NCBI RefSeq assembly: GCF_900176415.1
Contig: NZ_FWXO01000001.1
Coordinates: forward strand, 232,086-296,085
DNA: 64,000 bases
Origin: Cellulophaga tyrosinoxydans
GTDB taxonomy: Bacteria > Bacteroidota > Bacteroidia > Flavobacteriales > Flavobacteriaceae
Direction: 5' to 3'
Shown in pieces: positions 18,304-27,489 of this stretch. Position 1 is the first letter of the stretch. Each line of letters begins with the position of its first letter. The position numbers were made by a program, and so were the translations under genes. The notes under the pieces were generated by a model. It saw only the letters and a list, made by a program, of their open reading frames with translations. It was not told the DNA's origin and did not search any database.

Positions 18304-19128
18304 ATGAAGCAATATCACGACTTATTACAACACGTTTTAGAAAATGGAACTCAGAAAGGAGACCGTACAGGCACAGGAACTAAAAGTGTATTTGGGTACC
18401 AAATGCGTTTTGATTTAAGCGAAGGTTTTCCAATGGTAACTACCAAAAAGTTACATTTAAAATCAATTGTATACGAATTGCTTTGGTTTTTAAAAGGTGA
18501 CACAAATATTGATTACTTAAAAGATAATGGCGTTCGAATTTGGAATGAATGGGCCGATGAAAATGGTGATTTAGGGCCCGTTTACGGCCATCAATGGCGC
18601 AACTGGAATAGTGAAGGTATTGATCAAATACAAGAAATAATTGATACTTTAAAAACAAATCCAAACAGTAGAAGAATGTTAGTTTCGGCTTGGAATCCAA
18701 GTGTGCTACCTGACACCTCTAAATCATTTTCTGAAAATGTAGCTAACGGAAAAGCAGCCTTACCGCCATGTCATGCATTCTTTCAATTTTATGTTGCTGA
18801 AGGTAAATTATCGTGCCAGTTATACCAACGTAGTGCGGATATTTTTTTAGGCGTACCATTTAATATTGCATCGTATGCACTATTTACCATGATGATGGCA
18901 CAAGCTTGTGGTTATGAAGCAGGCGATTTTATTCACACTTTTGGTGACGCACACATTTATAATAACCATATGGAACAAGTAAAATTACAGCTAAGCAGAA
19001 CACCCAAAGCGCTTCCAAAGATGCTACTAAATCCTGAGGTTAAAAATATTTTTGATTTTAAATTCGAAGATTTCACTTTAGTAGATTACAATCCGCATCC
19101 ACATATAAAGGGTGTTGTTGCTATATAA
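18304..19128 (+). CDS. thyA: Thymidylate synthase
   Basis: Methylates dUMP to dTMP using methylene-tetrahydrofolate. The 274-residue enzyme has the catalytic cysteine in [10 protein letters not shown] (Cys156), the phosphate-binding [10 protein letters not shown] and the C-terminal Pro-His-Pro-His region. It is about ten residues longer than the E. coli enzyme because of an insertion just before the catalytic cysteine (about 136-150). Its cofactor product dihydrofolate is recycled by FolA, encoded 2 kb downstream. Confidence 0.98.
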   Translation: MKQYHDLLQHVLENGTQKGDRTGTGTKSVFGYQMRFDLSEGFPMVTTKKLHLKSIVYELLWFLKGDTNIDYLKDNGVRIWNEWADENGDLGPVYGHQWRNWNSEGIDQIQEIIDTLKTNPNSRRMLVSAWNPSVLPDTSKSFSENVANGKAALPPCHAFFQFYVAEGKLSCQLYQRSADIFLGVPFNIASYALFTMMMAQACGYEAGDFIHTFGDAHIYNNHMEQVKLQLSRTPKALPKMLLNPEVKNIFDFKFEDFTLVDYNPHPHIKGVVAI

Positions 19129-19130
19129 AA

Positions 19131-19162
19131 AAATCCGAAACAATTTAAATTGTTTCGGATTT
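19131..19162. terminator. Bidirectional terminator between thyA and the converging gene
   Basis: A perfect 32-bp palindrome (half-site AAATCCGAAACAATTT) is flanked by A- and T-runs and lies between converging stop codons. Confidence 0.88.
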
Positions 19163-19184
19163 TTCTTTTTATGTATTGTGTAGT

Positions 19185-19481
19185 TTATAATGCTAATACT
19201 GCATTTTCAGTACCCGCGTAATCATTCCATTTATACCCATCTGCATCTGCATCGTTAATATAAGTATCATCTACTAAATATCTAAACTCGTATGATGTTT
19301 CCTTTGGCAAATCCATAGTTCCTTTAAAAGTTCCATTTTTTAACTTTCTAAGGGTACCTTTTTTTGGATTCCAATTATTAAAATCTCCAACAACAAATAC
19401 TTTTGTTGCGTCCTCTGCTGGAACTGTAAATGTTACTTTACAAACCGGCTTACTTTTTAAATACTGTTTTGTAATTGCCAT
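19185..19481 (-). CDS. Small glycogen-binding-type (isoamylase N-terminal, CBM48-like) domain protein
   Basis: A 98-residue single-domain protein with the immunoglobulin-like fold typical of isoamylase/AMPK glycogen-binding modules, shown by VFVVGDFNNWNPKKGTLRK and YEFRYLVDDTYINDADAD. Such stand-alone domains may bind alpha-glucans or act in regulation; no catalytic residues are present. The ATG at 19481 matches the family N-terminus (AITKQYLKSK); the frame runs on to 19535 without support. Confidence 0.8.
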   Translation of the reverse strand: MAITKQYLKSKPVCKVTFTVPAEDATKVFVVGDFNNWNPKKGTLRKLKNGTFKGTMDLPKETSYEFRYLVDDTYINDADADGYKWNDYAGTENAVLAL

Positions 19482-19630
19482 AGCCTTGTGTTTTAAATTC
19501 AGTACAAAGCAAGTTATAAAATAATTGATTTCCAATTAGTTAACGTCGATTTGTGAATTCGGTAAAATACAATTTACAAAAAATGTGTTTTCTCAATTTA
19601 ATAGCTAAATTTTTTGAATTTTCTGAACCG

Positions 19631-20716
19631 TTATTTCATTTTTTTTATGACATCAACAACCTTTGCAATGTTTTTGGTCGTATTATAAAAATGAAAACTC
19701 AATCTTATTCCTCCTCCTCTTTGTGAACAAATGATATCATTATTAGCAAGTTCATCAAACAACTTTTGCCCTCCTTTTATCGTAAATATATTACCATGAT
19801 CAGGTCTACTTGTAACAACTTCGTCTAACAAATTCAATTTAGAAAATTCCCTCAAGGCAATTGTTCTTAATTCTTTGTTCACTAATGTTATTTGATCCAT
19901 TCCAATGCTCTTAAGAAAATCTAATGAGCATTTTAAACTACCAAAACTTAGCGTATCTAAATGTCCTGGTTCGAAATGATATATAAAATCGAAATTGTTT
20001 TGCTTATCAAAATCACCATTAGCGGAATTAAACCCTGTAGTTTTTAATCTAAATCTACTTTTTATTGCATCTTTAAACAATAAAAAACCATTACCACTAC
20101 CTGCTAACAACCATTTATAACCACTCGCCCCTAAAACATCAATAGCTGAATCTTCAAAATTAAATTCTTCTGTGCCCAAATATTGAGTACCATCGGCTAT
20201 AATTAGCAAGTTTGGAAACTCTTTTTTGAGTTTTTTCAAAAACTCCAAATCTATTTTTACACCGTTAAGCCATTGCACAATACTAATTGCCAAAACATCA
20301 ATGTCATTTTCTTTAATAGTTTTAAAAATTAATTCTTCAACATTTGCCATCATATGAATATAGGTAACATCAAAACCCCTTTTCTCAAAAGGCCAATTTA
20401 ATGATGGGTAATCTTCATGTATTAACAAGACCTTTTGTTTAGAATCAAGTCCGTCAACCAGCATATTTAGACCAAGAGAAAAGTTCTGAACTAGCGCTAC
20501 GTTATTTGTTTTACAATTAAAAAACCCAGCAACTGTTTCTCTAATTTGATGTACTAATTTAAGTCCCTTAATTTTGAATTCACTACCTCCTATTAAATAA
20601 TCCAAGTCATGTTCTTGTCGCCAATCCAATAAGCCGTCATACATAATTCCATAAGCTGCAGTATTTGCATAAATATTTTGATCTAAAATCGGAAACTCTT
20701 TAATTATCTTTTGCAT
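19631..20716 (-). CDS. Class V aminotransferase-like PLP enzyme
   Basis: The 361-residue cytoplasmic enzyme has a class V fold with the probable PLP lysine in GASGYKWLLAGSGNG and an IIADGTQYLG segment holding the cofactor-binding aspartate. It resembles cysteine desulfurase/kynureninase-like members but the substrate cannot be named. The longer frame to 20782 overlaps the divergent gene, so the ATG at 20716 is used. The promoter region is shared with the divergent 2TM gene. Confidence 0.85.
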   Translation of the reverse strand: MQKIIKEFPILDQNIYANTAAYGIMYDGLLDWRQEHDLDYLIGGSEFKIKGLKLVHQIRETVAGFFNCKTNNVALVQNFSLGLNMLVDGLDSKQKVLLIHEDYPSLNWPFEKRGFDVTYIHMMANVEELIFKTIKENDIDVLAISIVQWLNGVKIDLEFLKKLKKEFPNLLIIADGTQYLGTEEFNFEDSAIDVLGASGYKWLLAGSGNGFLLFKDAIKSRFRLKTTGFNSANGDFDKQNNFDFIYHFEPGHLDTLSFGSLKCSLDFLKSIGMDQITLVNKELRTIALREFSKLNLLDEVVTSRPDHGNIFTIKGGQKLFDELANNDIICSQRGGGIRLSFHFYNTTKNIAKVVDVIKKMK

Positions 20717-20743
20717 TGGATACAGGTTAAAACAGTAATATAT

Positions 20744-20762
20744 TATCTTTGTTGTAAAGATA
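20744..20762. promoter_or_regulatory. Overlapping divergent -7 elements forming an inverted repeat
   Basis: TATCTTTG (20744-20751) is an exact plus-strand -7 box for the 2TM gene. On the minus strand TATCTTTA (20755-20762) is a near match for the aminotransferase gene. Together they form TATCTTT-N5-AAAGATA, so the two promoters may exclude each other. Confidence 0.5.
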
Positions 20763-20771
20763 CATATTGAC

Positions 20772-21161
20772 ATGTTTTTCAAAGCAAAAAAAGAATCTGA
20801 AATAAATTTAGAGCAGCACGAACAGTTAGAATACGCGCATTTTCGTATAAAACAAAAGAAACGTTTATATACGCATTTTGTAATATTCTTAGTTGGGAGT
20901 GTATTTCTTGTGCTTATAAATAAGATTCTTAAATATGGTGAAACTTATGATTGGTTTATTTGGGCTATCACTTTTTGGTCTTTCTTGTTTGTGATGCATG
21001 TAATTAATGTATTTTTTACTCAAAAATTTCTGGGTAAAGATTGGGAAAGAGCACAAAGAGAAAAACTCGTGCACAAGCAAAAACAAAAAATAGCCGAACT
21101 ACAAAAAGAAATTGAGACCGATTTTCCACTTTCTCAAATCAATAAAAAAAAAGAAGATTGA
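20772..21161 (+). CDS. 2TM domain protein
   Basis: A 129-residue inner-membrane protein with two transmembrane helices (about 35-55 and 65-87) between a charged N-terminus and a lysine/glutamine-rich, probably coiled C-terminus. The arrangement HEQLEYAHFRIKQKKRLYTH before the first helix matches the 2TM domain found in Bacteroidota. Function is unknown. Its stop overlaps the TTG start of folA (TTGA), so the two are coupled. Confidence 0.85.
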   Translation: MFFKAKKESEINLEQHEQLEYAHFRIKQKKRLYTHFVIFLVGSVFLVLINKILKYGETYDWFIWAITFWSFLFVMHVINVFFTQKFLGKDWERAQREKLVHKQKQKIAELQKEIETDFPLSQINKKKED

Positions 21162-21658
21162 GCAACATAATTTTAATAGCTGCCGCAGCAGAGAACAATG
21201 CATTAGGTAAGGATAACGACTTGCTTTGGCATCTACCAGATGATTTTAAACGTTTTAAATCGCTTACCACTGGCTTTCCTATTATTATGGGCAGAAAAAC
21301 GTTTGAAAGCTTTCCAAAACCTTTACCGAATAGAACTCATATAATAATTACAAGAGACAAAAACTACAAGGTTCTTTATGATGAATGTTTTGTTGTTCAC
21401 AGCCTAGAAGATGCTTTGGAACTTGCTGAAAATTATAGTGACACACAATTTATTATTGGTGGTGGAGAAATTTATGCTTTAGCATTAAAATTTGCTACTA
21501 AAATAGAACTCACAAGGGTTCATACTAGCCTTCATGCCGATGCCTTTTTTCCTGAAATCGACACCACTAAATGGAAATTAATTAATGAAATTTACCATTC
21601 TAAGGATGAAAAGCACACATATGATTTTACCTATCTCACTTATGAATTAAAAGTCTAA
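21158..21658 (+). CDS. folA: Dihydrofolate reductase
   Basis: Reduces dihydrofolate to tetrahydrofolate with NADPH. The 166-residue protein shows the Leu-Trp-His-Leu-Pro-Asp-Asp-Phe active-site segment, MGRKTFESF and FIIGGGEIY. The start is a TTG overlapping the upstream stop; no ATG gives a full N-terminus, so translational coupling is likely. Its 3' end overlaps the converging murI by 12 bases. It works with thyA 2 kb away. Confidence 0.96.
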   Translation: MSNIILIAAAAENNALGKDNDLLWHLPDDFKRFKSLTTGFPIIMGRKTFESFPKPLPNRTHIIITRDKNYKVLYDECFVVHSLEDALELAENYSDTQFIIGGGEIYALALKFATKIELTRVHTSLHADAFFPEIDTTKWKLINEIYHSKDEKHTYDFTYLTYELKV

Positions 21659-22426
21659 ATAATCAACAGTTACATCATAATCTAATAAAAAATCTTTTAA
21701 TGATTTACTATTGGTATTGCTGTAAAATTGATGTTTAGAAACTTGGACAGGAGCTGCAATATTTAGTTTCTCTAGAATATTTTTTGTTTGCCTCGCAACA
21801 GCTTCTCCGGAGTCAATAATCTGCACATTACTTGGCACAATATCTTTTATTACAGGTATTAAATAAGGATAATGAGTACAGCCTAAAACTAAATGATCCA
21901 TGCCTTTATTAATCATTGGGTTTAAATATTTGAGCAATAAATCTTTGGTGTTTTTACTATGCACTTGCCCAGCCTCTATAAGTGGCACTAATCCTTCGCC
22001 ATCCTGCTCAATTATTAGGATCCCCTCAGAATAGCTTTTAGAAGTGCTATTGAATAATGCACTTGACAAGGTCCCTTTTGTTGCCAAAACACCAATTGTC
22101 TTGGATTTTGAATTTAATGCTGCGGGCTTAATTGCAGGCTCAATACCAATAAAAGGCACATCATAGTTATTTCTTAAATACGCTATAGCATTTGTTGTTG
22201 CTGTATTGCAGGCTACCACAATTAATTTACAATTTTGTTTTAATAGAAATTCGGTGTTTTTAATACTTAAGGCTAAGATTTCGTCAGCACTTTTTTCACC
22301 ATAAGGAGCATTTTTACTATCCGCTAAATATATTGAATTTTCAAACGGAAGCAGTTTGTGTATTTCTTTCCAAATAGAAGTGCCTCCAACTCCAGAATCA
22401 AAAACTCCAATAGGCTTTGTACTCAT
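21647..22426 (-). CDS. murI: Glutamate racemase
   Basis: Supplies D-glutamate for peptidoglycan. The 259-residue enzyme has both catalytic cysteines, in VACNTATT (Cys73) and LGCTHYP (Cys183), and the N-terminal FDSGVGGTS. It is the last gene of the minus-strand envelope run but is separated from the chaperone gene by a terminator, so it probably has its own promoter. Confidence 0.97.
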   Translation of the reverse strand: MSTKPIGVFDSGVGGTSIWKEIHKLLPFENSIYLADSKNAPYGEKSADEILALSIKNTEFLLKQNCKLIVVACNTATTNAIAYLRNNYDVPFIGIEPAIKPAALNSKSKTIGVLATKGTLSSALFNSTSKSYSEGILIIEQDGEGLVPLIEAGQVHSKNTKDLLLKYLNPMINKGMDHLVLGCTHYPYLIPVIKDIVPSNVQIIDSGEAVARQTKNILEKLNIAAPVQVSKHQFYSNTNSKSLKDFLLDYDVTVDYLDF

Positions 22427-22504
22427 GTGACCATTAAAAATTAAGCTTAAAGTTACATTAAAATTTAAATAATGCTTGGTCTCCTCAAAGTATCGTACAA
22501 AAAA

Positions 22505-22530
22505 AATAGCCCATTAAAAAATGGGCTATT
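22505..22530 (-). terminator. Rho-independent terminator after the OmpH chaperone genes
   Basis: AATAGCCCATT and AATGGGCTATT form an 11-bp stem with a 4-nt A loop, flanked by an A-run that reads as T-run on the minus strand. Confidence 0.8.
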
Positions 22531-22554
22531 CAATGTTTTATTATTTTGTTTGAA

Positions 22555-23064
22555 TTAGAACCCTAATTCCTTTTTAACTAAAGGAAGAATGTCTGTTCCT
22601 TTTGCAACGATTACACCACTACCTTGTGATGAATCTAATACATAGTTGATACCTTGCGCTGCAGCTACTTTCTCGATGGCTGCTTTAGCTTTATCTGAGA
22701 TAGGACCTAATAAAGCTATTTGCTTATTTTGTAGTTCCTGACTAGCCTTTTGTTGAGCACCTTGAATATTTTTTTGTGCTTCTTGTAATTCAATACTTCT
22801 CTTCTGATTTTCTTCATCAGATTTGCTAGGAGCTTCACTTTCGTATTGCTTGTACTTATTTTGCAGTTCGGTCATAGAACTTTTTATATCTGCACCATAA
22901 GTCTCTTCTAGCTTTTTAAGTTCTGCCTCAGCAGATTTCATTTCTGGCATTGCAGACATTAATTCTGTTACATTAATATGTGCCATTTTATTTTGTGCAT
23001 TTACAAAACTTGTAGCCGCTACAAATAATACTACTGCTACTACTATTCCTTTTAAGTGTTTCAT
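22555..23064 (-). CDS. OmpH/Skp family periplasmic chaperone (short paralogue)
   Basis: A 169-residue exported protein: signal peptide about 1-23, then an OmpH/Skp fold with a long alpha-helical hairpin rich in Lys, Glu and Gln (about 40-125) and a C-terminal strand region (INYVLDSSQGSGVIVAKGTD). Skp chaperones carry unfolded outer membrane proteins to BamA, encoded two genes upstream. It follows the longer paralogue by 76 bases. Confidence 0.93.
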   Translation of the reverse strand: MKHLKGIVVAVVLFVAATSFVNAQNKMAHINVTELMSAMPEMKSAEAELKKLEETYGADIKSSMTELQNKYKQYESEAPSKSDEENQKRSIELQEAQKNIQGAQQKASQELQNKQIALLGPISDKAKAAIEKVAAAQGINYVLDSSQGSGVIVAKGTDILPLVKKELGF

Positions 23065-23140
23065 GATTTTTTAATTACTTTTTGAGTGTTAATTTAATGG
23101 TTTATCCCTTAATGGGTATTCGAGTTTAAAATTTTTATTA

Positions 23141-23947
23141 TTAATTATCGCTTTTTTTATCTTCTTGTGTTGCTTTTTGTTTTGCTTCACGCTCTTCTAA
23201 AAGTTTTTTGCGTCTTGCATCATATGCCTTTTTACGCTCTTCTCTTAGTTTTAACTGCTCTTCTCTTTTCTCTGCAGCCAACTTATCTCTTGCTTCTTGT
23301 GCTTCTTGCGCTTGATCCTTTCTTTCTTTTAAAGCCTCAGTCATTTCTTTTTCAACTGGCTCATCTTCAAAATCATCAATGGCATTTCTTTTATCTACTC
23401 GTTCTTTGGCTGCACTAACTTTTCTTGTTCTAGAAATAGCTTTTAAAACCAATTCACTAATATCCAATCTTTTTTCAGCATACAACATTACGACATCTGC
23501 TGATTTATCAAAAATTAAATCATAGTTTTTACTCTGACCTATTTTTTGCACTTCATTAAAAACTTGATCTTGTATAGGCTGAATTAGTCTTTGTTTTGAC
23601 AAAAACAAATCTCCGTTTGGACCAAATCTATTCTGCTGATAATCGAACATTTCTTTTTCTAGCAACTTTATTTCTTCTTCACGCTCCTGGATTAATTCAT
23701 TTGTAAGTAATACTTTCTCGGCCATTAAATCTTTTTTCATTTGATCGATAGCACTTTTCTCTTGTTCTATTTCCAATTTCCATTTTTGGACTTTAGCATC
23801 AAGCTGTTCATTTGCCTCTCTATACTCTTCAACATTTTCTAAAATATACTCCATATCAACATAAGCAATTCTAACTCCTCGTTGTTGAGAATAACCATAA
23901 ATTGATAAAAGCAGTGCGCTAATAAATAAAAGAACTTTTGTTTTCAT
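23141..23947 (-). CDS. OmpH/Skp family periplasmic chaperone (long paralogue)
   Basis: A 268-residue exported protein: signal peptide about 1-21, OmpH core about 25-175 (VRIAYVDMEYILENV; YDLIFDKSADVVMLYAEK) and an extra highly charged helical tail of about 90 residues rich in Lys, Glu, Arg and Ala. The tail is absent from the shorter paralogue and probably forms a coiled coil. It lies between bamA and the short paralogue, as in other Flavobacteriia. Confidence 0.92.
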   Translation of the reverse strand: MKTKVLLFISALLLSIYGYSQQRGVRIAYVDMEYILENVEEYREANEQLDAKVQKWKLEIEQEKSAIDQMKKDLMAEKVLLTNELIQEREEEIKLLEKEMFDYQQNRFGPNGDLFLSKQRLIQPIQDQVFNEVQKIGQSKNYDLIFDKSADVVMLYAEKRLDISELVLKAISRTRKVSAAKERVDKRNAIDDFEDEPVEKEMTEALKERKDQAQEAQEARDKLAAEKREEQLKLREERKKAYDARRKKLLEEREAKQKATQEDKKSDN

Positions 23948-24059
23948 TTCGATTACATTTACTACTATAGAAAATATCGTGCCAAAATAAATAAATATTT
24001 TAAGAAAGAGAGCGGAATGTTAAAGTTTACTTTAAAAAACACTAATTTCTTTCTATGCA

Positions 24060-24122
24060 AAAACACGTATTACTATCTAATTAATATTAATTTTTAATTA
24101 AGATGAAGGTAATACGTGTTTT
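24060..24122 (-). terminator. Long hairpin after bamA
   Basis: AAAACACGTATTA (24060-24072) and its complement (24110-24122) form a 13-bp stem enclosing an AT-rich 37-nt loop. The T-run is short, so it may attenuate rather than end transcription into the chaperone genes. Confidence 0.55.
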
Positions 24123-24128
24123 AATATA

Positions 24129-26774
24129 TTAAAATTGTTGCCCAATAATAAAATGTGTTTGCCAACCACTAGGGCCAACAGAGCCAGGATTTGCATCACT
24201 ATCAAATCCGTAACCAAAGTCAATACCCAATAAACCAAACGCAGGCATAAAAATACGTAAACCAGCACCTACTGATCTCTTTATTTCAAACGGATTAAAT
24301 GATTTAAAATTGTCGAAGGCATTCCCGCCTTCGGCAAAAGCTAGTCCATATATGGATGCAGATGGCTTTAAAGTTAATGGATACCTAAGTTCCATTGAAA
24401 ATTTATTATAAATTACACCCCCAGCTTGCTCCAATCTTTGACTTACTGGATCCACTACATAAGGTGTAATAGATTGGTTTTCATAACCTCTTAATTGTAT
24501 GTTTTCACGACCATCAAGGGTAAAATTCCCCATACCATCACCTCCAACATAAAAACGCTCAAAAGGCACCAAACCAGCATTGCTATTATAATTTCCTAGA
24601 AAACCAAACTCTGCATTAGTTCTCAATACCAAAGATTTACTACCTACATTACCCGCAAGTGTCGTATACCAATCTCCTTTAAAATTTACTTTATAATACT
24701 CTAACCATTTAAAACGTTCTTGATCTACACGTTCTATTTCCGATTGATCCCCATTATCTATAGCTGTTGCTAGATCTGCATTTAACTGATCATAATCAAG
24801 ACCGTTAAATAAGGACCATGGTGGGGTGAATTTTGCACGCACTTCAAAATTAGAACCTGAGGTCGGGTAAATTGGGTTAGGTCCTGAAGACCTGCGAGAA
24901 ATACCTAGTGTATATGTTAATGAATTGGAATTACCGTCACCAAAATTAAAAAGTCCTAAATCATAATTATTAAACTGGTACAATTGATAACCTACGGAAT
25001 GCGATATAGTAAAGAAATCGTCTGGCCATTGCACACGCTTCGCTAAGCCTAATGTTATACCTGTTATAGTAAAACTCCTGTCTTTATCTGGTCTAAAACG
25101 ATCAGCACCAGTTGCATTAAAATCATACGAAAATTGTTTAGTTCTTGACAATGATGTGCTAAAACTTACAGGTTTTCTACCCCCTAACCATGGTTCAGAG
25201 AAATTTAAACTATATACTCTAAACGTCTGACTAGCTTGTAAACGCAATGCAAAAGTTTGCCCATCTCCCATTGGAACAGGTTTATACGCTTCTCCCTTAA
25301 ATAAGTTTTGAATAGAAAAATTGCTGAAAGACAATCCTAAAGTTCCAATGAAACCTCCACCACCGTAACCACCTTGTAGTTCTATCTGGCTAGAACCAGA
25401 CTCCACTAAACTATAATTTAAGTCTACAGTTCCAGCGTTAGGATCTGGATTTAAAACATCTGGCTTTACGTTCTCGGCATCAAAAAAGCCTAAAGCTCCT
25501 AGTTCACGAATACTACGTATAATATCTGCCTTATTATACTTTTGTCCTGGTCTTGTTCTTAATTCTCTAAAAATTACATGGTCATTCGTTTTATCATTCC
25601 CATCAACAGTTACGTGATCTAAGAAAGTTTCTTTACCTTCTATTATTCTAATTTCAAAGTTTATCGTATCATTTGCCGCAGACATTTCTACAGGATTAAT
25701 ACTAGAAAACATGTAACCATTATTCTGATACAAACTACTTAAATCATTTGGATCAGGCTTCGTATTATCGGCAATTCGCTCTTTTAATAATACTCCATTA
25801 TACGTATCGCCTTTTTTAATCCCTAAAACTTGACTTAATACTCGGTCTGAATACACCGTATTTCCAACAAAATCTATTTCGCCAAAATAGTATTTATTAC
25901 CCTCTTCTACCTTAATAGTAATATCTATAAGATCTTCTCCATTTTTAGTAATCGTATCAGAAATAACACGAGCATCTCTGTACCCCTTTGCAGCATAATT
26001 TTCAACCAACTTTACCAAATCTGCCTCGTAATCCTCAGGAATATATTTAGATCGCTTAAGCTTTAAAATATTCTTTAGTGATTTTTCCTTGGTCTTTTTA
26101 AGTGATTTTTTTAATTTATTGTCTGATAATTTTTCATTACCCTCAAAATTAATATGACCAATTTTTACTTTAGTCCCTTTTTTAATATTCACAACCATGC
26201 TTTGTGCATTGGTTTCTGAAGTATCTTTAGCTGTAACTATAGTGACCTTAGTGTTTAAGAAACCTTTTTTCTTATACTTGTTTTGAAGATAATTCTTTGT
26301 ATTTGCAATAAGGTTTTCAGTTATTTTTTTACCTTTTTTAAGGTCGGTATCTTTTAATATTTCGTCTATTTTACCTTTTTTAACTCCATAAACCGTAACA
26401 TTGGTTAATGTAGGTCTTTCTAAAATATTTAGTTCTAGATAAATATTATCCCCTTCTATTTTTGTAACGAAAAATGATATATCACTAAACAGTTCTAAAT
26501 TCCATAACTTATTAATTATGGCACTAATTTCATCACCTGGAACCGTAATTTGCTGCCCATCTCTTAAACCTGTATAGGTTTTAACGGTTTGCTCATTATA
26601 ACTTTGCAATCCCGTAACTTCCAGTCCGGCTAAGATATATTTTTTACCCTCTTCATAATTCGTATCCTGTGCAGAAACGAAAAAGGTAGTTAAAAATAAA
26701 ATTAAAGTGAAAGCTAATTGATGAGAGGTGTTATTGTTTGCACCTCTAGATAAGTTGTTCGCTAGTTTTTCCAA
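24129..26774 (-). CDS. bamA: Outer membrane protein assembly factor BamA
   Basis: Central component of the BAM machine that inserts beta-barrels. The 881-residue protein has a signal peptide (about 15-36), a series of POTRA domains (about 45-450) and a 16-stranded Omp85 barrel with the VGGDGMGNFTLDGRENIQLRG region and a C-terminal aromatic (GQQF). Its start lies 29 bases inside uppS, indicating coupled translation. The first 14 residues are polar and unusually long before the hydrophobic core. Surrounding genes supply chaperones and cell-wall precursors. Confidence 0.96.
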   Translation of the reverse strand: MEKLANNLSRGANNNTSHQLAFTLILFLTTFFVSAQDTNYEEGKKYILAGLEVTGLQSYNEQTVKTYTGLRDGQQITVPGDEISAIINKLWNLELFSDISFFVTKIEGDNIYLELNILERPTLTNVTVYGVKKGKIDEILKDTDLKKGKKITENLIANTKNYLQNKYKKKGFLNTKVTIVTAKDTSETNAQSMVVNIKKGTKVKIGHINFEGNEKLSDNKLKKSLKKTKEKSLKNILKLKRSKYIPEDYEADLVKLVENYAAKGYRDARVISDTITKNGEDLIDITIKVEEGNKYYFGEIDFVGNTVYSDRVLSQVLGIKKGDTYNGVLLKERIADNTKPDPNDLSSLYQNNGYMFSSINPVEMSAANDTINFEIRIIEGKETFLDHVTVDGNDKTNDHVIFRELRTRPGQKYNKADIIRSIRELGALGFFDAENVKPDVLNPDPNAGTVDLNYSLVESGSSQIELQGGYGGGGFIGTLGLSFSNFSIQNLFKGEAYKPVPMGDGQTFALRLQASQTFRVYSLNFSEPWLGGRKPVSFSTSLSRTKQFSYDFNATGADRFRPDKDRSFTITGITLGLAKRVQWPDDFFTISHSVGYQLYQFNNYDLGLFNFGDGNSNSLTYTLGISRRSSGPNPIYPTSGSNFEVRAKFTPPWSLFNGLDYDQLNADLATAIDNGDQSEIERVDQERFKWLEYYKVNFKGDWYTTLAGNVGSKSLVLRTNAEFGFLGNYNSNAGLVPFERFYVGGDGMGNFTLDGRENIQLRGYENQSITPYVVDPVSQRLEQAGGVIYNKFSMELRYPLTLKPSASIYGLAFAEGGNAFDNFKSFNPFEIKRSVGAGLRIFMPAFGLLGIDFGYGFDSDANPGSVGPSGWQTHFIIGQQF

Positions 26775-27486
26775 ATCTTCGTTCTCTATTTTGGTAATTT
26801 AAAATTGCTTCAACCAAATGCTGCTCGGTAAAATCGGGCCATAAGATATGAGTAAAATATAGTTCAGCATATGCAATTTGCCAAAGTAAAAAATTACTTA
26901 TCCTATGTTCTCCGCTTGTACGTATAAGCAAGTCTACATCGGGTAAATCGTGCGTGTAAAGATGGTTATTAATAATGGTTTCATCAATATTTTCTGCGGA
27001 AATTATATTATTTTTAACTTTGATACTAATCTCCTGCACTGCAATTTTAATTTCTTCTCTTGCCCCGTAACTTAGGGCAAGCGTTAATGTCATTCCCGTA
27101 TTTTTACTAGTTTTTTCAATAACTTCTAGTAATTCTTTATTTGCTTTTTTAGGTAATGAAGCAATATTTCCTATAGTGTTTAAGCGAATATTATTATCCA
27201 TAAAGGTAACGAGCTCTTTTTTCAAAGAAGAGACTAATAAACGCATTAAGGTATCTATTTCAAATTTAGGCCTTTTCCAATTTTCAGTAGAAAAAGTATA
27301 CAAGGTAAGGTATGAAATGCCGATTTTAACACAAGATTCTACAGTGTCTCTTACTGTTTTAACACCGTTTTCGTGTCCAAAAACGCGCATTTTCCCGTGT
27401 TGTTTTGCCCACCTACCATTACCATCCATTATTATAGCTAGGTGTGTGGGTAATTTTGTTTTATCAAGTGATTCTATAGTATTCAT
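26746..27486 (-). CDS. uppS: Isoprenyl transferase (undecaprenyl diphosphate synthase)
   Basis: Condenses isopentenyl diphosphate onto farnesyl diphosphate to make the lipid carrier for wall and surface polysaccharides. The 246-residue protein has the catalytic IIMDGNGRWAK motif near residue 18 and the C-terminal DVDLLIRTSGEHRISNFLLWQ. It overlaps bamA downstream and starts 3 bases after the DUF6089 stop. Confidence 0.97.
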   Translation of the reverse strand: MNTIESLDKTKLPTHLAIIMDGNGRWAKQHGKMRVFGHENGVKTVRDTVESCVKIGISYLTLYTFSTENWKRPKFEIDTLMRLLVSSLKKELVTFMDNNIRLNTIGNIASLPKKANKELLEVIEKTSKNTGMTLTLALSYGAREEIKIAVQEISIKVKNNIISAENIDETIINNHLYTHDLPDVDLLIRTSGEHRISNFLLWQIAYAELYFTHILWPDFTEQHLVEAILNYQNRERRFGKTSEQLI

Positions 27487-27489
27487 AAA

